Assembly: GCA_965249175.1 (NCBI GenBank)
Contig: OZ252227.1
Coordinates: forward strand, 2,356,001 to 2,420,000
Direction: 5' to 3'
Length of the DNA stretch: 64,000 nt
Source: CAZYFH01 sp965249175
GTDB lineage: Bacteria > Acidobacteriota > Vicinamibacteria > Vicinamibacterales > UBA8438
Shown: one piece after another, positions 17,164-27,201 of the stretch
Position numbering within the stretch: position 1 is the stretch's first letter
How the letters are laid out: every line of letters begins with the position of its first letter
Notes under the pieces: model-generated
Seen by the model: the letters and a program-made list of their open reading frames with translations, nothing else
Databases searched by the model: none
What the model was told of the DNA's origin: nothing
Position numbers and translations under genes: made by a program

Positions 17164-19725
17164 ATGCGATTCGTTCTGAACATGGCGAGTCGGGAGCTGC
17201 GGTCATCGTGGCGCAGGCTGTCGTTTTTCTTCGTCTGTGTGGCCGTCGGGGTTGGCTCCATCGTCGTCCTGCGCTCCTTGATCCAAAACGTGCGCGTCGC
17301 GATGACCGCCGAGGCCCGTACCCTGACAGCCGCCGATGTCTATGTCCGCTCGGACCAGCCATGGACCGACGTCGTCCTGACGGCGGTGCGCGACCGGTTG
17401 GCTGCGCTCCCGAACGCCGCGCGAACCGACACCGTCGATACCGTGACGATGGCGCGACTTCCGGGTGACGGTGGGACCCGGACGAAGGTGGTCGAGCTAC
17501 GCGGGGTCGAGGACGCGTTTCCCTTCTATGGCCAGGTCGTGCTCGGGAGCGGTGCGACGTATACGCCGGCTTTGCTCGAGAACCACGGCGCGCTCGTGGC
17601 ACCGGACCTCCTGGCGCAGCTCGGCATGGGCGTCGGCGACGCGATCATGATTGGCGACGTGGCGTTCACGGTTCGCGATGTCATCATCACGGAACCCGGC
17701 AGACAGCTCGGCGCCTTCAGCTTCGGACCGCGCGTGCTCGTGGCACACGACGCTGTCGAGGAGACGGGCCTGCTCGGCTTTGCCAGTCGTGCGGAGCGGC
17801 AGATGCTGCTCAAGCTCTCCGACGACACGGCGGTCGATCCGCTCGTCGACGATCTCCGCGCGGATCTCGAAGAGGCGTTCGTGCGGGTCGGGTCGTATCG
17901 GCGCACCGAGAACCGAATTGAACAGAACCTCAGTCGCGCCGAAAGCTACTTGAGCCTGATTGGGTTTGTCGTGGTCATCCTCGGCGGGATCGGCGTCTGG
18001 AGCGTGACCCGCGTGTTCGTGCAGCAGCGTCTCGCGAGTGTGGCCGTGCTGAAATGTCTTGGCGCGACGTCCGGTCGCGTCCTGTCGGTGTACGTGGCCC
18101 AGGTGGCGCTGCTTGGGTTGGGGGGCGCCCTGCTGGGCGTCGGGGTTGCGCGCGTGGCGCTCGCTGCGGTGCCCGAGTCGCTGACCGACCAGGCGGCCAT
18201 GGCGGCTGGTGTGCCAAGCGTGTCCACCGCGCTCACCGCGTCGGCCGTGATGCAGGGTCTTACGGTCGGCGTGCTCGTCTCCGTGCTGTTCGCGTTGGTC
18301 CCACTGCTCGACATCCGTCACGTCAAGCCGCTGCTGCTTCTCCGTCAGGGCCAGTCCACATCCACGGCGCGGGTGGACTGGTTGAGGGTCGCGGTCATTG
18401 CGCTGGTTGGCGCGGGGCTCGTGGCGGTCGCCGGCTGGCAGGCCGGGTCGCTCGAAGTCGGCCTCTGGGTGGTCGGGGGCTTCACGGGCGTTGCCTGTGC
18501 GCTGCATCTCGTCGGGCGCGTGCTCGTGGCGGCGATCCGGCCCCTGGCCGCAACGCGCGGGTTCGCGCTGCGGCATGCCGTGCTCAACCTGACTCGTGCG
18601 GGGAACCAGACGCGCGTCGTGCTGCTCGCCGTCGGTCTCGGCAGCTTTTTCATCATCGGTGTGCGCGCGGTGCAGTCCAATCTGCTGGCCACGTTCGCGC
18701 TCGAGCTGCAAGAGGACATGCCGGACATGTTCCTCATCGACATCCAGCAGGACCAGGCCGACGGCGTGCGTGACATGCTCGACCGCGCGCGTGCCGAGGC
18801 CGGGGGATCTGGCGCGGCGCCAAGTCTGATTCCCGTGCTGCGGGCGCGCGTCACCGGCGTGCACGGAGATGAAACGGCGATCGAGGGCCGGCGCGCCGTG
18901 CGCCAAGCGGGCTTTGGCCGCGAGTACACGGTGACGTATCGGGCTGGCTTGGAGGAAAACGAGCGCATCGTGGCGGGTCGGTTCTGGGACAGCGAGCCAT
19001 CGGCGCTGCCAGAGGTGTCGATTGAAGAGAGCCTGTACGCGCGTGGGATTGATCTAGGCGACGTCGTGCGGTTCGATGTCTACGGTCGCGCGGTCGAGGC
19101 GCGCGTGACCAGTGTGCGTTCCGTCGAGTGGGATGACTCGCGCAGCGGCGGCTTCATGTTCCTGTTCAGGCCGGGCACGTTCGACGACGCGCCCCATAGC
19201 TACATTGCGTTTCTCCAGGGTCCAGGCGAGGCCGAGGCGCGAGGGCGCCTCCAACGTGACATCGTGACGCGGTACGCCAACGTCTCGGTCATCGACGGTC
19301 TCGAAGTCATCAAGACGGTGCGGCGCGTGCTCGACTATGTGACGACGGCGATCACCGTCGTCGGCGGGATCGCGCTCTTTGCGGGCGTGCTCATCCTGGT
19401 CGGGTCCGTCGCGATGACGAAATTTCAGCGCCTCTACGACGCGGCCGTCTTCAAGACGCTGGGCGCGAACGCGCGTGTGCTCACCGCGATGTACCTCCTC
19501 GAATATGGGGTGCTCGGGACCCTGGCCGGTGTCGTCGGGTCCTCCGGTGCGCTCCTGTTGACGTGGGCGCTCAGTCGACAGGTGCTCGACATTCCGTGGC
19601 AGCCTGCGCCGGGCCTCAACGTCCTCGGGGTGGTGCTGACTGCCGCTGTCGTTGCCCTCGTGGGCATCGCATCGAGTCTGGACGTGCTCCGACGCAAGCC
19701 GCTCGCCACGCTGCGGGCAGAGTAG
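17164..19725 (+). CDS. ybbP: ABC transporter permease, YbbP type (FtsX/MacB superfamily)
   Basis: The 853-residue protein has ten or so transmembrane segments. An N-terminal helix (about 17-37) and a periplasmic MacB_PCD-like domain come first. A three-helix FtsX domain (about 255-400) follows, then a middle pair of helices. After these come a second periplasmic domain (about 510-715) and a C-terminal FtsX domain (about 720-850). This size and duplicated design match E. coli YbbP. With the YbbA-type ATPase it should form a type VII-like ABC system in the inner membrane; substrate unknown. Translation probably starts from the AGGA contained in the repeat that ends one base before the ATG. Confidence 0.9.
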   Translation: MRFVLNMASRELRSSWRRLSFFFVCVAVGVGSIVVLRSLIQNVRVAMTAEARTLTAADVYVRSDQPWTDVVLTAVRDRLAALPNAARTDTVDTVTMARLPGDGGTRTKVVELRGVEDAFPFYGQVVLGSGATYTPALLENHGALVAPDLLAQLGMGVGDAIMIGDVAFTVRDVIITEPGRQLGAFSFGPRVLVAHDAVEETGLLGFASRAERQMLLKLSDDTAVDPLVDDLRADLEEAFVRVGSYRRTENRIEQNLSRAESYLSLIGFVVVILGGIGVWSVTRVFVQQRLASVAVLKCLGATSGRVLSVYVAQVALLGLGGALLGVGVARVALAAVPESLTDQAAMAAGVPSVSTALTASAVMQGLTVGVLVSVLFALVPLLDIRHVKPLLLLRQGQSTSTARVDWLRVAVIALVGAGLVAVAGWQAGSLEVGLWVVGGFTGVACALHLVGRVLVAAIRPLAATRGFALRHAVLNLTRAGNQTRVVLLAVGLGSFFIIGVRAVQSNLLATFALELQEDMPDMFLIDIQQDQADGVRDMLDRARAEAGGSGAAPSLIPVLRARVTGVHGDETAIEGRRAVRQAGFGREYTVTYRAGLEENERIVAGRFWDSEPSALPEVSIEESLYARGIDLGDVVRFDVYGRAVEARVTSVRSVEWDDSRSGGFMFLFRPGTFDDAPHSYIAFLQGPGEAEARGRLQRDIVTRYANVSVIDGLEVIKTVRRVLDYVTTAITVVGGIALFAGVLILVGSVAMTKFQRLYDAAVFKTLGANARVLTAMYLLEYGVLGTLAGVVGSSGALLLTWALSRQVLDIPWQPAPGLNVLGVVLTAAVVALVGIASSLDVLRRKPLATLRAE

Positions 19726-19790
19726 AAGCGCACGGCCGCGCATGGTAGAGTCAACGGTTTAGATACGCCACCACTAGAGGAGCGGGGGGG

Positions 19791-20129
19791 ATGGACGAGG
19801 CGGTCTACAAGGAAGCGCTGCTGCGGAAGCGCACGGAAATCTTCACCGAAGGCGGGATGAAGCCGCTGCATACGTCCATGGAGAACAACACCCGCCAGGG
19901 TGACATGGCCGATCAGGCGACCGGCAACAACGAAGTGCACATCCAGCTGAAGCTGAAGCAGACGGATGCCAAGATCCTGCAGGCCATTGAGGAGGCGCTG
20001 TCGCGCATGGAACAGGGGACGTTCGGGATCTGCCGCGATTGCGGAGAGCCGATTGCCCCAGAGCGTCTGAACGCCATCCCGTGGACGCGGGTCTGCATCG
20101 AGTGCAAGGAGAAGCAGCAAACGGCCTGA
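19791..20129 (+). CDS. DksA/TraR-family zinc-finger protein
   Basis: The 112-residue protein has an N-terminal charged helical part and a C-terminal C4 zinc finger (Cys81, Cys84, Cys102, Cys105; GICRDCGEPI then VCIECKEKQ). DksA-type proteins bind the secondary channel of RNA polymerase and adjust transcription with ppGpp. The family's acidic coiled-coil tip residues cannot be confirmed by eye, so true DksA function is not assured. A run AGAGGAGCGGGGGGG lies directly upstream of the ATG. folK follows after 13 bases. Confidence 0.85.
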   Translation: MDEAVYKEALLRKRTEIFTEGGMKPLHTSMENNTRQGDMADQATGNNEVHIQLKLKQTDAKILQAIEEALSRMEQGTFGICRDCGEPIAPERLNAIPWTRVCIECKEKQQTA

Positions 20130-20142
20130 CAGGGGGCCAGCC

Positions 20143-20610
20143 GTGCCCGCCACCTCGCGCATGATCGCGGTCGCGCTTGGAAGCAACCTCGGCGATCGCG
20201 CCGCACATCTCGCCTTCGCGACGTCCCGTCTCCGCGGCGTGCTTGGCGACCTTGTCGTCTCGCAGGCCTTCGACACGAAGCCGGAAGGCAACATCCATCA
20301 GCCGCGGTTTCTCAACGCGGCGGCTGTCGGCACATCGGTCGAGGAGCCCGCGAGATTGCTCGCAGCGCTCATGTCGATCGAGCGCGACGCCGGGCGCGAG
20401 CGACCGTTCCGTGGCGCACCGCGGACGCTCGATCTGGACCTGATCCTGGCGGGAGATCTCGTCATCACCGAGGCGGGTCTCGAGGTTCCGCACCCACGAT
20501 TTCGCGGCAGACGGTTCGTCCTCGAGCCGCTCGCCACGATTGCCCCCGAGCTAGTGGACCCGGTGACCGGGCGCGCCTTGCGTGAGCTATTGGCGGCGTT
20601 GGCCGATTGA
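20143..20610 (+). CDS. folK: 2-amino-4-hydroxy-6-hydroxymethyldihydropteridine pyrophosphokinase
   Basis: FolK transfers pyrophosphate from ATP to 6-hydroxymethyl-7,8-dihydropterin in folate synthesis. The 155-residue protein has the N-terminal VALGSNLGDR motif, FLNAAAV, and the signature RGAPRTLDLDLIL that holds the two Mg-binding aspartates, followed by PHPRFRGRRFVLEPL. The length is normal. The GTG at 20143 has a GGGGG upstream; an ATG at 20161 is also possible. No folP or folB is beside it. Confidence 0.93.
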   Translation: MPATSRMIAVALGSNLGDRAAHLAFATSRLRGVLGDLVVSQAFDTKPEGNIHQPRFLNAAAVGTSVEEPARLLAALMSIERDAGRERPFRGAPRTLDLDLILAGDLVITEAGLEVPHPRFRGRRFVLEPLATIAPELVDPVTGRALRELLAALAD

Positions 20611-20665
20611 GTGGTCGGGCCGCGGCTTAGGCTCCCGAGCGGCTACCCGCCCGCGCCAACAGGTG

Positions 20666-21192
20666 TCACGTGGTCGATTTGGTATAGACGAGCGTGACGG
20701 TCACGTCTCCGAACGGCATCGTGCGGGTCGATTCGACCGTCATCGTCTGACCGTCGTCGCTCAGCGAGCGTCGTTCGATGAGGTCAAAGGAGAAGTCGCC
20801 GCGTGGCGTCGACAGCTGCTGGCTGCCTTCGGTCACGAGGGCGGCACCGTCCCACATCGATGTCGTCGTCCGGCTGCCACGCGGGCCGCCATTCGTGCTC
20901 TTGCGGCCATCGAGGTGGTAGGTGAGGGTGTGGCTGCCTTGCTCCGATTGTTGCTCGATCAGCAGGTCATCGGCCTGCGAGATGACGAGGGTGGCCGCAC
21001 CCATCATGCCGCGTCCCGGGCCCCCGCGGCCGGGACCACCGCCGCGACCACCGCCGAACTCCTGGAACTCGCTTGCGTCCCGGTCGGCTGCCACGTGCCG
21101 TCGAAGTCGGTGCCCTGTGCGGCCATGGGAGCCGCTGCAGCGACCGCGAGCGCCATCGACGCCAGGACCGTCAGCATGGTGTTCGTTCTCAT
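20666..21192 (-). pseudogene. Secreted protein of unknown function with a frameshift
   Basis: The N-terminal part starts at an ATG (21192). It has a clear signal peptide (LTVLASMALAVAAAAPMAAQ) and reads GTDFDGTW before running into a nonsense-like frame. From about 21094 a second frame continues with a coherent sequence: DRDASEFQEFGGG, a Gly/Arg-rich stretch, LVISQADDLLIEQQ, then a beta-rich tail to the stop at 20666. Joined, they give a secreted protein of about 170 residues of a kind common in Acidobacteriota. The shift is at about 21090-21105. It could be a real mutation or a sequencing error. It lies directly after the MacB-type operon on the same strand. Confidence 0.65.
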
Positions 21193-21218
21193 CGTCGTCT
21201 CCAATGCAGCCGTTGACG

Positions 21219-22445
21219 CTATTCGAATCGCAGTGATTCGATCGGGTCGAGCCGTGCGGCCTTCCGGGCGGGATAAAAGCCGAAGAAGATCCCGGTGGCC
21301 GCGGCGAACCCGACCGCCAGCGCGATCGCGTTGGCCGGCACCGAGGTCGGCCAGGTCAGGAACCGCGTGAGGCCCTCGGAGAGACCGAAGCCGAGGCCTA
21401 CGCCGACCAACCCCCCGGCCAGGCTCAGGACCACCGCCTCGACCAAAAACTGCCACAACACGTCGCGTCCTTTCGCCCCGACCGCCATGCGGAGGCCGAT
21501 CTCGCGCGTCCGCTCGGTGACTGAGACCAGCATGATGTTCATGATGCCGATCCCGCCGACGATGAGTGAGACGCCCGCGATGCTGGCCAGCAGTCCCGTC
21601 ATCGTCTGCGTCGTCTGCGTGCGCATGCTCATCATGTCCGACTGTGTCCGCACCATGAAGTCATCGTCCTCGCTCGGGATCAACTCGTGCTGCTCGCGGA
21701 GCACGGCGGCGATGTCGTCAGCGACGCGGTCGATCTCATCGGCGGACGCCGCCGAGATCGTGATCTCCGAGATGTTGGTGCCGTCACGGCCACGCAGCTT
21801 TTTGTTGACCGTCGTATACGGGACGAAGATGATGTCGTCCTGGTCCTCGCCGAATTGACCGGAACCCTTCGCCTCCATGACGCCGATGATCTGGAACGAC
21901 TGGTTTCGGATCCGCATCCGGGAGCCGACCGCATCGATTCCCTCGCCAAAGAGGTTGTCGCGGACCACTGAGCCGAGGACGGCCACCTTCGCGGCGCTCT
22001 GGACGTGCGTGGCGGTGAAGAACGTGCCGTATTCGACCTTCCAGAACCGGATCTGCGGGAACTCGACGTCGGTGCCCTGGATAGAGGTCGACCAGTTCTG
22101 GTTGGCGGCGATGACCTGATCGCGCGTCCGGACGCCTGCCGCCAGATACTCCGCGCCGGGCACCTGTTCGCGGATTGCCTCGACGTCCGCTGCCTTGAGT
22201 CTTGGGGACTGGCCCAGGCCGTGGCTGATGCCGCCGCGCCGGAAGTTGCCGGCGCGCACCATGATCATGTTGGTGCCGGCCGACTTGATCTGCTCCTCGA
22301 TCGACTGCTGGGCGCCACGCCCGAGCGCCACCATCGTGATGACGGCGGCGACCCCGATGATCATGCCAAGCATCGTCAGGCTGGTGCGCATCTTGTTGCG
22401 ACCGAGCGCTTTGAGCGCCACGCGGAGAATCATGAGCAGCGACAT
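21219..22445 (-). CDS. MacB-type ABC transporter permease
   Basis: The 408-residue protein has one N-terminal helix (about 18-38), a periplasmic MacB_PCD domain, and three C-terminal helices forming an FtsX domain (VSLIVGGIGIMNIMLVSVTE and following, then the ERTREIGLRMAVGA motif typical of MacB). It ends LDPIESLRFE. With the ATPase and MacA adaptor encoded just upstream it should form a tripartite efflux pump. It is the permease half only; E. coli MacB has ATPase and permease in one chain. The ATPase gene ends 13 bases before it starts. Confidence 0.93.
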   Translation of the reverse strand: MSLLMILRVALKALGRNKMRTSLTMLGMIIGVAAVITMVALGRGAQQSIEEQIKSAGTNMIMVRAGNFRRGGISHGLGQSPRLKAADVEAIREQVPGAEYLAAGVRTRDQVIAANQNWSTSIQGTDVEFPQIRFWKVEYGTFFTATHVQSAAKVAVLGSVVRDNLFGEGIDAVGSRMRIRNQSFQIIGVMEAKGSGQFGEDQDDIIFVPYTTVNKKLRGRDGTNISEITISAASADEIDRVADDIAAVLREQHELIPSEDDDFMVRTQSDMMSMRTQTTQTMTGLLASIAGVSLIVGGIGIMNIMLVSVTERTREIGLRMAVGAKGRDVLWQFLVEAVVLSLAGGLVGVGLGFGLSEGLTRFLTWPTSVPANAIALAVGFAAATGIFFGFYPARKAARLDPIESLRFE

Positions 22446-22458
22446 GGTGTGTTCCTCG

Positions 22459-23226
<768 letters not shown>

Positions 23227-23259
23227 ACCGGGTCCACGACTCCCGGACCGTAACTCATT

Positions 23260-24891
23260 CTAGCGCCGGCCTCGTCGGCCGAATGGGAACTGCGGGATCA
23301 GTGGCGACCCGCCGCCAGCCGACGACGCCGCGCCCGCGTCGGGCGTCGTAACAGCGGTCACGAGCTGGGCGCCGGCCGCGAGCTGGGGGTCGACCGCTGC
23401 CGGCGCAGCCATCGGGGCTCCGACGACGCCGAGCAGCTCGGACGCCGTGCCGTCCGTCACGCCGAGGCGCACGGCGAGGGGTGCCAGACGGTCACCCTGC
23501 AAGACCCAGACGCGGCCGGTCGACTCGGTCGGAGGGAGGGGCGCGAACAGGGCATCAATGGTGGTGGCGCCCCGCTCGAACGCGGGTACAGTTGACCCGC
23601 CGCCGGTGTTCGCCAGCCGTCTCCGCTGCCCTCCGCCAGGACCGCCGCCCTGGCCGCCGCGCCCTTCCCGCATCTGCGCAAAGAACTGCTCGCGCTCCTC
23701 GGGCGACATCTGCTGCACCCGCTCCATCATCTGGCGGCGCCGTTCCGGGTCAGGCCCGCCCCCTTGCCCACCCCCGAACCCTCCGAATCCGCCGCTAGGA
23801 ATCGTACCCGCGCCGGGGGCGCCGCTACCGTCAGCGGGGCCGCTGCTGGTCGCACCGGCCGCGGCGTCAGCCATCCCGTCGGACGACGCGCCCGGCTGCA
23901 GCGCTGGCGGCACTGGCTGATTGAGCGCCGCGAACACGTCGGGGCCCGGCCGGAAGCGGAGGGCGGAGTTGGGGATTCGAGTCACGTTCTCGCGCCGGGC
24001 GATCTCGAGCGAAATCGTCGCCGTCATGCCTGGTTTCAGCTTCAGGTCTGGGTTTGGCGCGTCGACGACCGTGGCATACGTGACGACGTTCTGCAGCACG
24101 ACCGGTTCGAGCCGAACCTGCGAGACCGACCCCTCGAACTCCTCGGCCGGATATGCGTCTACTGTGAAGGTCACGCGCTGGCCGGGCCGGATACGGCCCA
24201 CGTCGGATTCGTCGATGTTCGCGATGACGCGCATCTTCGTCAGGTCGGCGGCAATCACGAACAGCTCCGGCGCTTGCAGACTGGCGGCCACGGTCTGGCC
24301 GACATCGACCAGGCGGGAGATGACGATGCCATCGATCGGCGCCCGAATGACGGTGTGCTCGAGGTTGACCTCGTTCTGGTTGAGCGACGCGCGCGCCTGC
24401 GTTACCTGGGCTTCGGCTGACTTGCGCTGGGCCTCCGCGGAGCGGACCGCCAGCTGTGCCGCTTCGAGCTCGGTCTCGGAGATCAAGCTCCGGGCGCCGA
24501 GATCCTCGGCTCGCGCCAACTGCGATTCGGCGTCGTCGATTTGGACACGGAGCTGCTCGACGTCGGCCTCCGCACGTGCGAGGTTCGCACGCGCCTGCTC
24601 GAGCTGGGTTTCGAACAACGACGGGTCGAGTCGCATGATGACGTCGTTCTCGCGGACGATCGAGTTGTAGTCAACCAGCAACTCCTCGATGATGCCGGAC
24701 ACCTGGCTACCGACCTGGACCGTCGTCACCGCCTCGAGGGCACCCGTGGCGCCCACCGTGTCGACGATGTCGCCCTCCGTCACGGCGATGGTGGAGACGT
24801 CAGGGACGAACTCGACGGTCCGGAAGCCGTAGTAGCCGTACCCGGCGATGCCGCCCGCGAGGATGAGCACGGCGAGGAGCACTTTCTTCAT
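23260..24891 (-). CDS. macA: MacA-type periplasmic adaptor with an inserted Gly-rich segment
   Basis: This 543-residue HlyD/RND-type adaptor has an N-terminal membrane anchor (about 4-22). A split biotinyl-lipoyl domain follows (VGSQVSGIIEE, then VIRAPIDGIVISRLVDVGQ), and between its halves lies a long coiled-coil hairpin of about 85 residues. Beta-barrel and membrane-proximal regions come next (IPNSALRF near 307-313, and VWVLQGDRLAPLAVRLG near 461-477). Between these last two blocks sits an extra stretch of about 140 residues (about 317-455). It is rich in Gly, Ala, Pro and Gln and contains a charged helix ERRRQMMERVQQMSPEEREQ. Usual members are about 380-420 residues, so the insert explains the extra length. 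It links the inner-membrane ABC pump to the TolC-type channel. Confidence 0.9.
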   Translation of the reverse strand: MKKVLLAVLILAGGIAGYGYYGFRTVEFVPDVSTIAVTEGDIVDTVGATGALEAVTTVQVGSQVSGIIEELLVDYNSIVRENDVIMRLDPSLFETQLEQARANLARAEADVEQLRVQIDDAESQLARAEDLGARSLISETELEAAQLAVRSAEAQRKSAEAQVTQARASLNQNEVNLEHTVIRAPIDGIVISRLVDVGQTVAASLQAPELFVIAADLTKMRVIANIDESDVGRIRPGQRVTFTVDAYPAEEFEGSVSQVRLEPVVLQNVVTYATVVDAPNPDLKLKPGMTATISLEIARRENVTRIPNSALRFRPGPDVFAALNQPVPPALQPGASSDGMADAAAGATSSGPADGSGAPGAGTIPSGGFGGFGGGQGGGPDPERRRQMMERVQQMSPEEREQFFAQMREGRGGQGGGPGGGQRRRLANTGGGSTVPAFERGATTIDALFAPLPPTESTGRVWVLQGDRLAPLAVRLGVTDGTASELLGVVGAPMAAPAAVDPQLAAGAQLVTAVTTPDAGAASSAGGGSPLIPQFPFGRRGRR

Positions 24892-24912
24892 GGGTGTCGC
24901 TCTGGATTCCTG

Positions 24913-26601
24913 CTAGAAGCCGCCGGGGATGCCACCGCCCTGGATGGGCGCGCCACTCCCGGCGCCGCCGCCGCCACCGGCGCCGACGATCGAGATTCCG
25001 GCCCCGCCGAGTGACGTCTCCTGCACGCGCTCGAATTCGATGAGCGCTTTCTGATAGTCGAGGATCGCTCGCAGCTCGGTGTCTTGCGCCGTCGCCAGGT
25101 CGCGTTGTGCCTGCACGACGAAGAAGCTGGTCGTCGTGCCCACCTCGAACTTGCTCTCCTCGGCCTCGAGCTGTTGCTCGGCCAGGTCACGGGCCGCCGT
25201 CGCCGCTTCGATGCGCTTCTGAATGCTATCGAGCTGCACCGCCGCGTTCGTTACTTCGGTGGCAACCTGCAGCTCGATCCGCCGAAGCTGCGCGTCGGTC
25301 TGGCGGAGCTCGAGGCGCCCGCGCTCGTAGGCCGCTTTGGCCGTGCTGAGGCCGAGGGGATAGCTCAACTGGACCTGCAAGGACCAGGTGGGAAATCTGG
25401 TATCGACGAGCTGGTCGATGGCGTCGCCGAAACCACCCGGAATCACGGACGCCACGTCGCCGCCGAGACCGAAGCGGTTGAAGCGCGTGCCGCCCTGGCC
25501 GGCCAGCTGATACGAGCCGATCAGATCGAGGGCGGGGAGGGTGTTGTTACGGAGCGCCCGCACGTTGATATCGTTGATGTCGCGCTGCCGTCGTGCACGC
25601 GTCAGGTCGGTGCGCTGGTCGATGGCGGCCCGCACCGCCCCCTCGATGTCGACCGGCTCGTAAATGATCGACGCCTGGTCGATGGGGTTGAGGGAGGCGT
25701 CCCAGAGCTCGTCTCCCGTGCCCTCCACGATGAGCTGCTTGAGCGCGAGCTCGGCCGTGCGGAGGTTTTGCTCGGCCTGCGCCAGGCTCTGCCGCCGTGC
25801 GGCCGCCTCCGATTGTGCCTGGACGATGTCGATCGGGGCGAGGGTGCCGATCTCCACCCGGGCGCGGTTATCACGCACGAGCTGTTCGGCCAGCTCGAGC
25901 GCCTGACGCTGGACGGCCACGGTCTGGACGGCGTAGACGAGCTCCCAGTACGCATCGCGAACACTCGACAAGGTGTTCGTGATCGTTTCCCGGAGATCGA
26001 CGTCGGAGATGTCACGATTGACGCGCGTGACGGCGAGTTGTTGGCGCGCGCCGTCAATCCGAAAACCACGCAGCAACGGCTGCGTGTAGTTGGCCGCAAA
26101 GGAGCTGCGAAAGCTCGGATTGAAGCTGGAGAAGAAATTCGTGGTCTCCCGACGGTTGTTGTCCCACGAGAGATCGAAGCTCCCACCACCCCACGGCACC
26201 GGCTGTGCAAGAGAGGAATTGAACGTCGCGGAGTCGGTTTCGACGTTGTTTCCGCCGTCGAGCTGCGTCGACGATGGGCTGATGGCGGACGAGGTGCTGA
26301 CGTTGCTCGACAGGGTCGGGCGATAGAACGCCTGGCGCTCGACCAGGTTCAGATCGACGATCTGAGGGACGAGACGCTGGAGCGCGATGTCGAGATTGCG
26401 CGCGAGCGCGCGTTCGACGGCGTCGTCCAGCGTGAGGTCGAACTCGCGGGCGGCCGGCACGACCTGGCCGATCCGTTGGTTCGCGTCGGCGATTAGCCTC
26501 GCGATCCGGTCGTCGTTGGTCTGGGCGCCAACCGACGCGACCAGAGTCCCGACCAAGGCCAGGGACATCATCACGCACCCGTTCACCTGTTTCACTGACA
26601 T
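24913..26601 (-). CDS. TolC-family outer membrane efflux protein
   Basis: This 562-residue OEP protein has a signal peptide (MMSLALVGTLVASVGAQ). Two OEP repeats follow, each with long helical hairpins: LVRDNRARVEIGTLAPIDIV and, in the second, EEESKFEVGTTTSFFVVQAQ-like sequence. Beta-strand segments lie between them. It ends in a Gly-rich tail. It forms the outer-membrane duct for the MacA/ABC pump encoded downstream. The ATG at 26601 is chosen over a much longer open frame because the signal peptide begins there. A Spy-like gene lies 11 bases upstream. Confidence 0.92.
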   Translation of the reverse strand: MSVKQVNGCVMMSLALVGTLVASVGAQTNDDRIARLIADANQRIGQVVPAAREFDLTLDDAVERALARNLDIALQRLVPQIVDLNLVERQAFYRPTLSSNVSTSSAISPSSTQLDGGNNVETDSATFNSSLAQPVPWGGGSFDLSWDNNRRETTNFFSSFNPSFRSSFAANYTQPLLRGFRIDGARQQLAVTRVNRDISDVDLRETITNTLSSVRDAYWELVYAVQTVAVQRQALELAEQLVRDNRARVEIGTLAPIDIVQAQSEAAARRQSLAQAEQNLRTAELALKQLIVEGTGDELWDASLNPIDQASIIYEPVDIEGAVRAAIDQRTDLTRARRQRDINDINVRALRNNTLPALDLIGSYQLAGQGGTRFNRFGLGGDVASVIPGGFGDAIDQLVDTRFPTWSLQVQLSYPLGLSTAKAAYERGRLELRQTDAQLRRIELQVATEVTNAAVQLDSIQKRIEAATAARDLAEQQLEAEESKFEVGTTTSFFVVQAQRDLATAQDTELRAILDYQKALIEFERVQETSLGGAGISIVGAGGGGGAGSGAPIQGGGIPGGF

Positions 26602-26612
26602 GGTCCTCTCGT

Positions 26613-27038
26613 CTAGCAGCGCGATCGTCCTCTCGGGCGCCGTTCCCACAGGTCGTGGAGGGCGTCGCGCTGGTCTGGCGTCAGCGCCCGATGCATTCGG
26701 TAGAGCATGAGCAGGCGTGTCTTGCTGAGCGCGCTCCGTTCGGTCTCCACCTTGTCGATCTGCAGCGCGATCTCCCATTCCTCGGCTTCGAGCGCGTGCA
26801 TGATCGATGCGAGCGCCTCTTCCTCGTCTTCGAGGCGGTGCATCAGCTCCCTGAGCTTTGGACGGAGCGCCTGGAAGATCTCCTCCAGCTCGTCGGACTG
26901 GTCGTCGGTCAGACCGAGCTCGGCCTTGACGTCGGCCGTTTGCCACCACTTGAACCGCTGCGTGCCCTCGGACGAGCCGCCGAGCATCATCGCCACGACG
27001 ACGAACGCCGCTGCGCCGTGCCAGCGAATCATGCGCAT
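26613..27038 (-). CDS. Spy/CpxP-like periplasmic protein
   Basis: The 141-residue product has an N-terminal signal sequence (FVVVAMMLGGSSEGT) and a long, charged all-helical body. That body has two LTxxQ-like motifs (LGLTDDQSDELEEI and ALTPDQRDALHDL). This is the pattern of the Spy/CpxP/ZraP group, periplasmic chaperones and metal or stress sensors. It is the first gene of the efflux operon, which suggests a stress-sensing or chaperone role for it (inference). Confidence 0.75.
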   Translation of the reverse strand: MRMIRWHGAAAFVVVAMMLGGSSEGTQRFKWWQTADVKAELGLTDDQSDELEEIFQALRPKLRELMHRLEDEEEALASIMHALEAEEWEIALQIDKVETERSALSKTRLLMLYRMHRALTPDQRDALHDLWERRPRGRSRC

Positions 27039-27201
27039 ATTCGGCCTCCTGGTCCTTCGTCCATCTCAGGTCTGCAGCGGAACCACGATACCGCGGAGCG
27101 GCCCGACTATCGTCCAATACCGACCTGGCACCGCCGGCGTTTACGCCGCCGGCACATTGATCCGTCGAAGGGGCCGGGAGCACGGCCACGGGCTGCTCCT
27201 G

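Noticed and set aside
27133..27153. GC-rich hairpin (GCCGGCG, 7 bases, CGCCGGC) downstream of ispH.
   Set aside because: No T-run follows on either strand, so it cannot be called an intrinsic terminator; it may be chance in GC-rich DNA.
26602..27189. The open frame upstream of the TolC-type gene could add about 195 residues.
   Set aside because: A signal peptide starts at 26601 and the upstream part overlaps the Spy-like gene in another frame.
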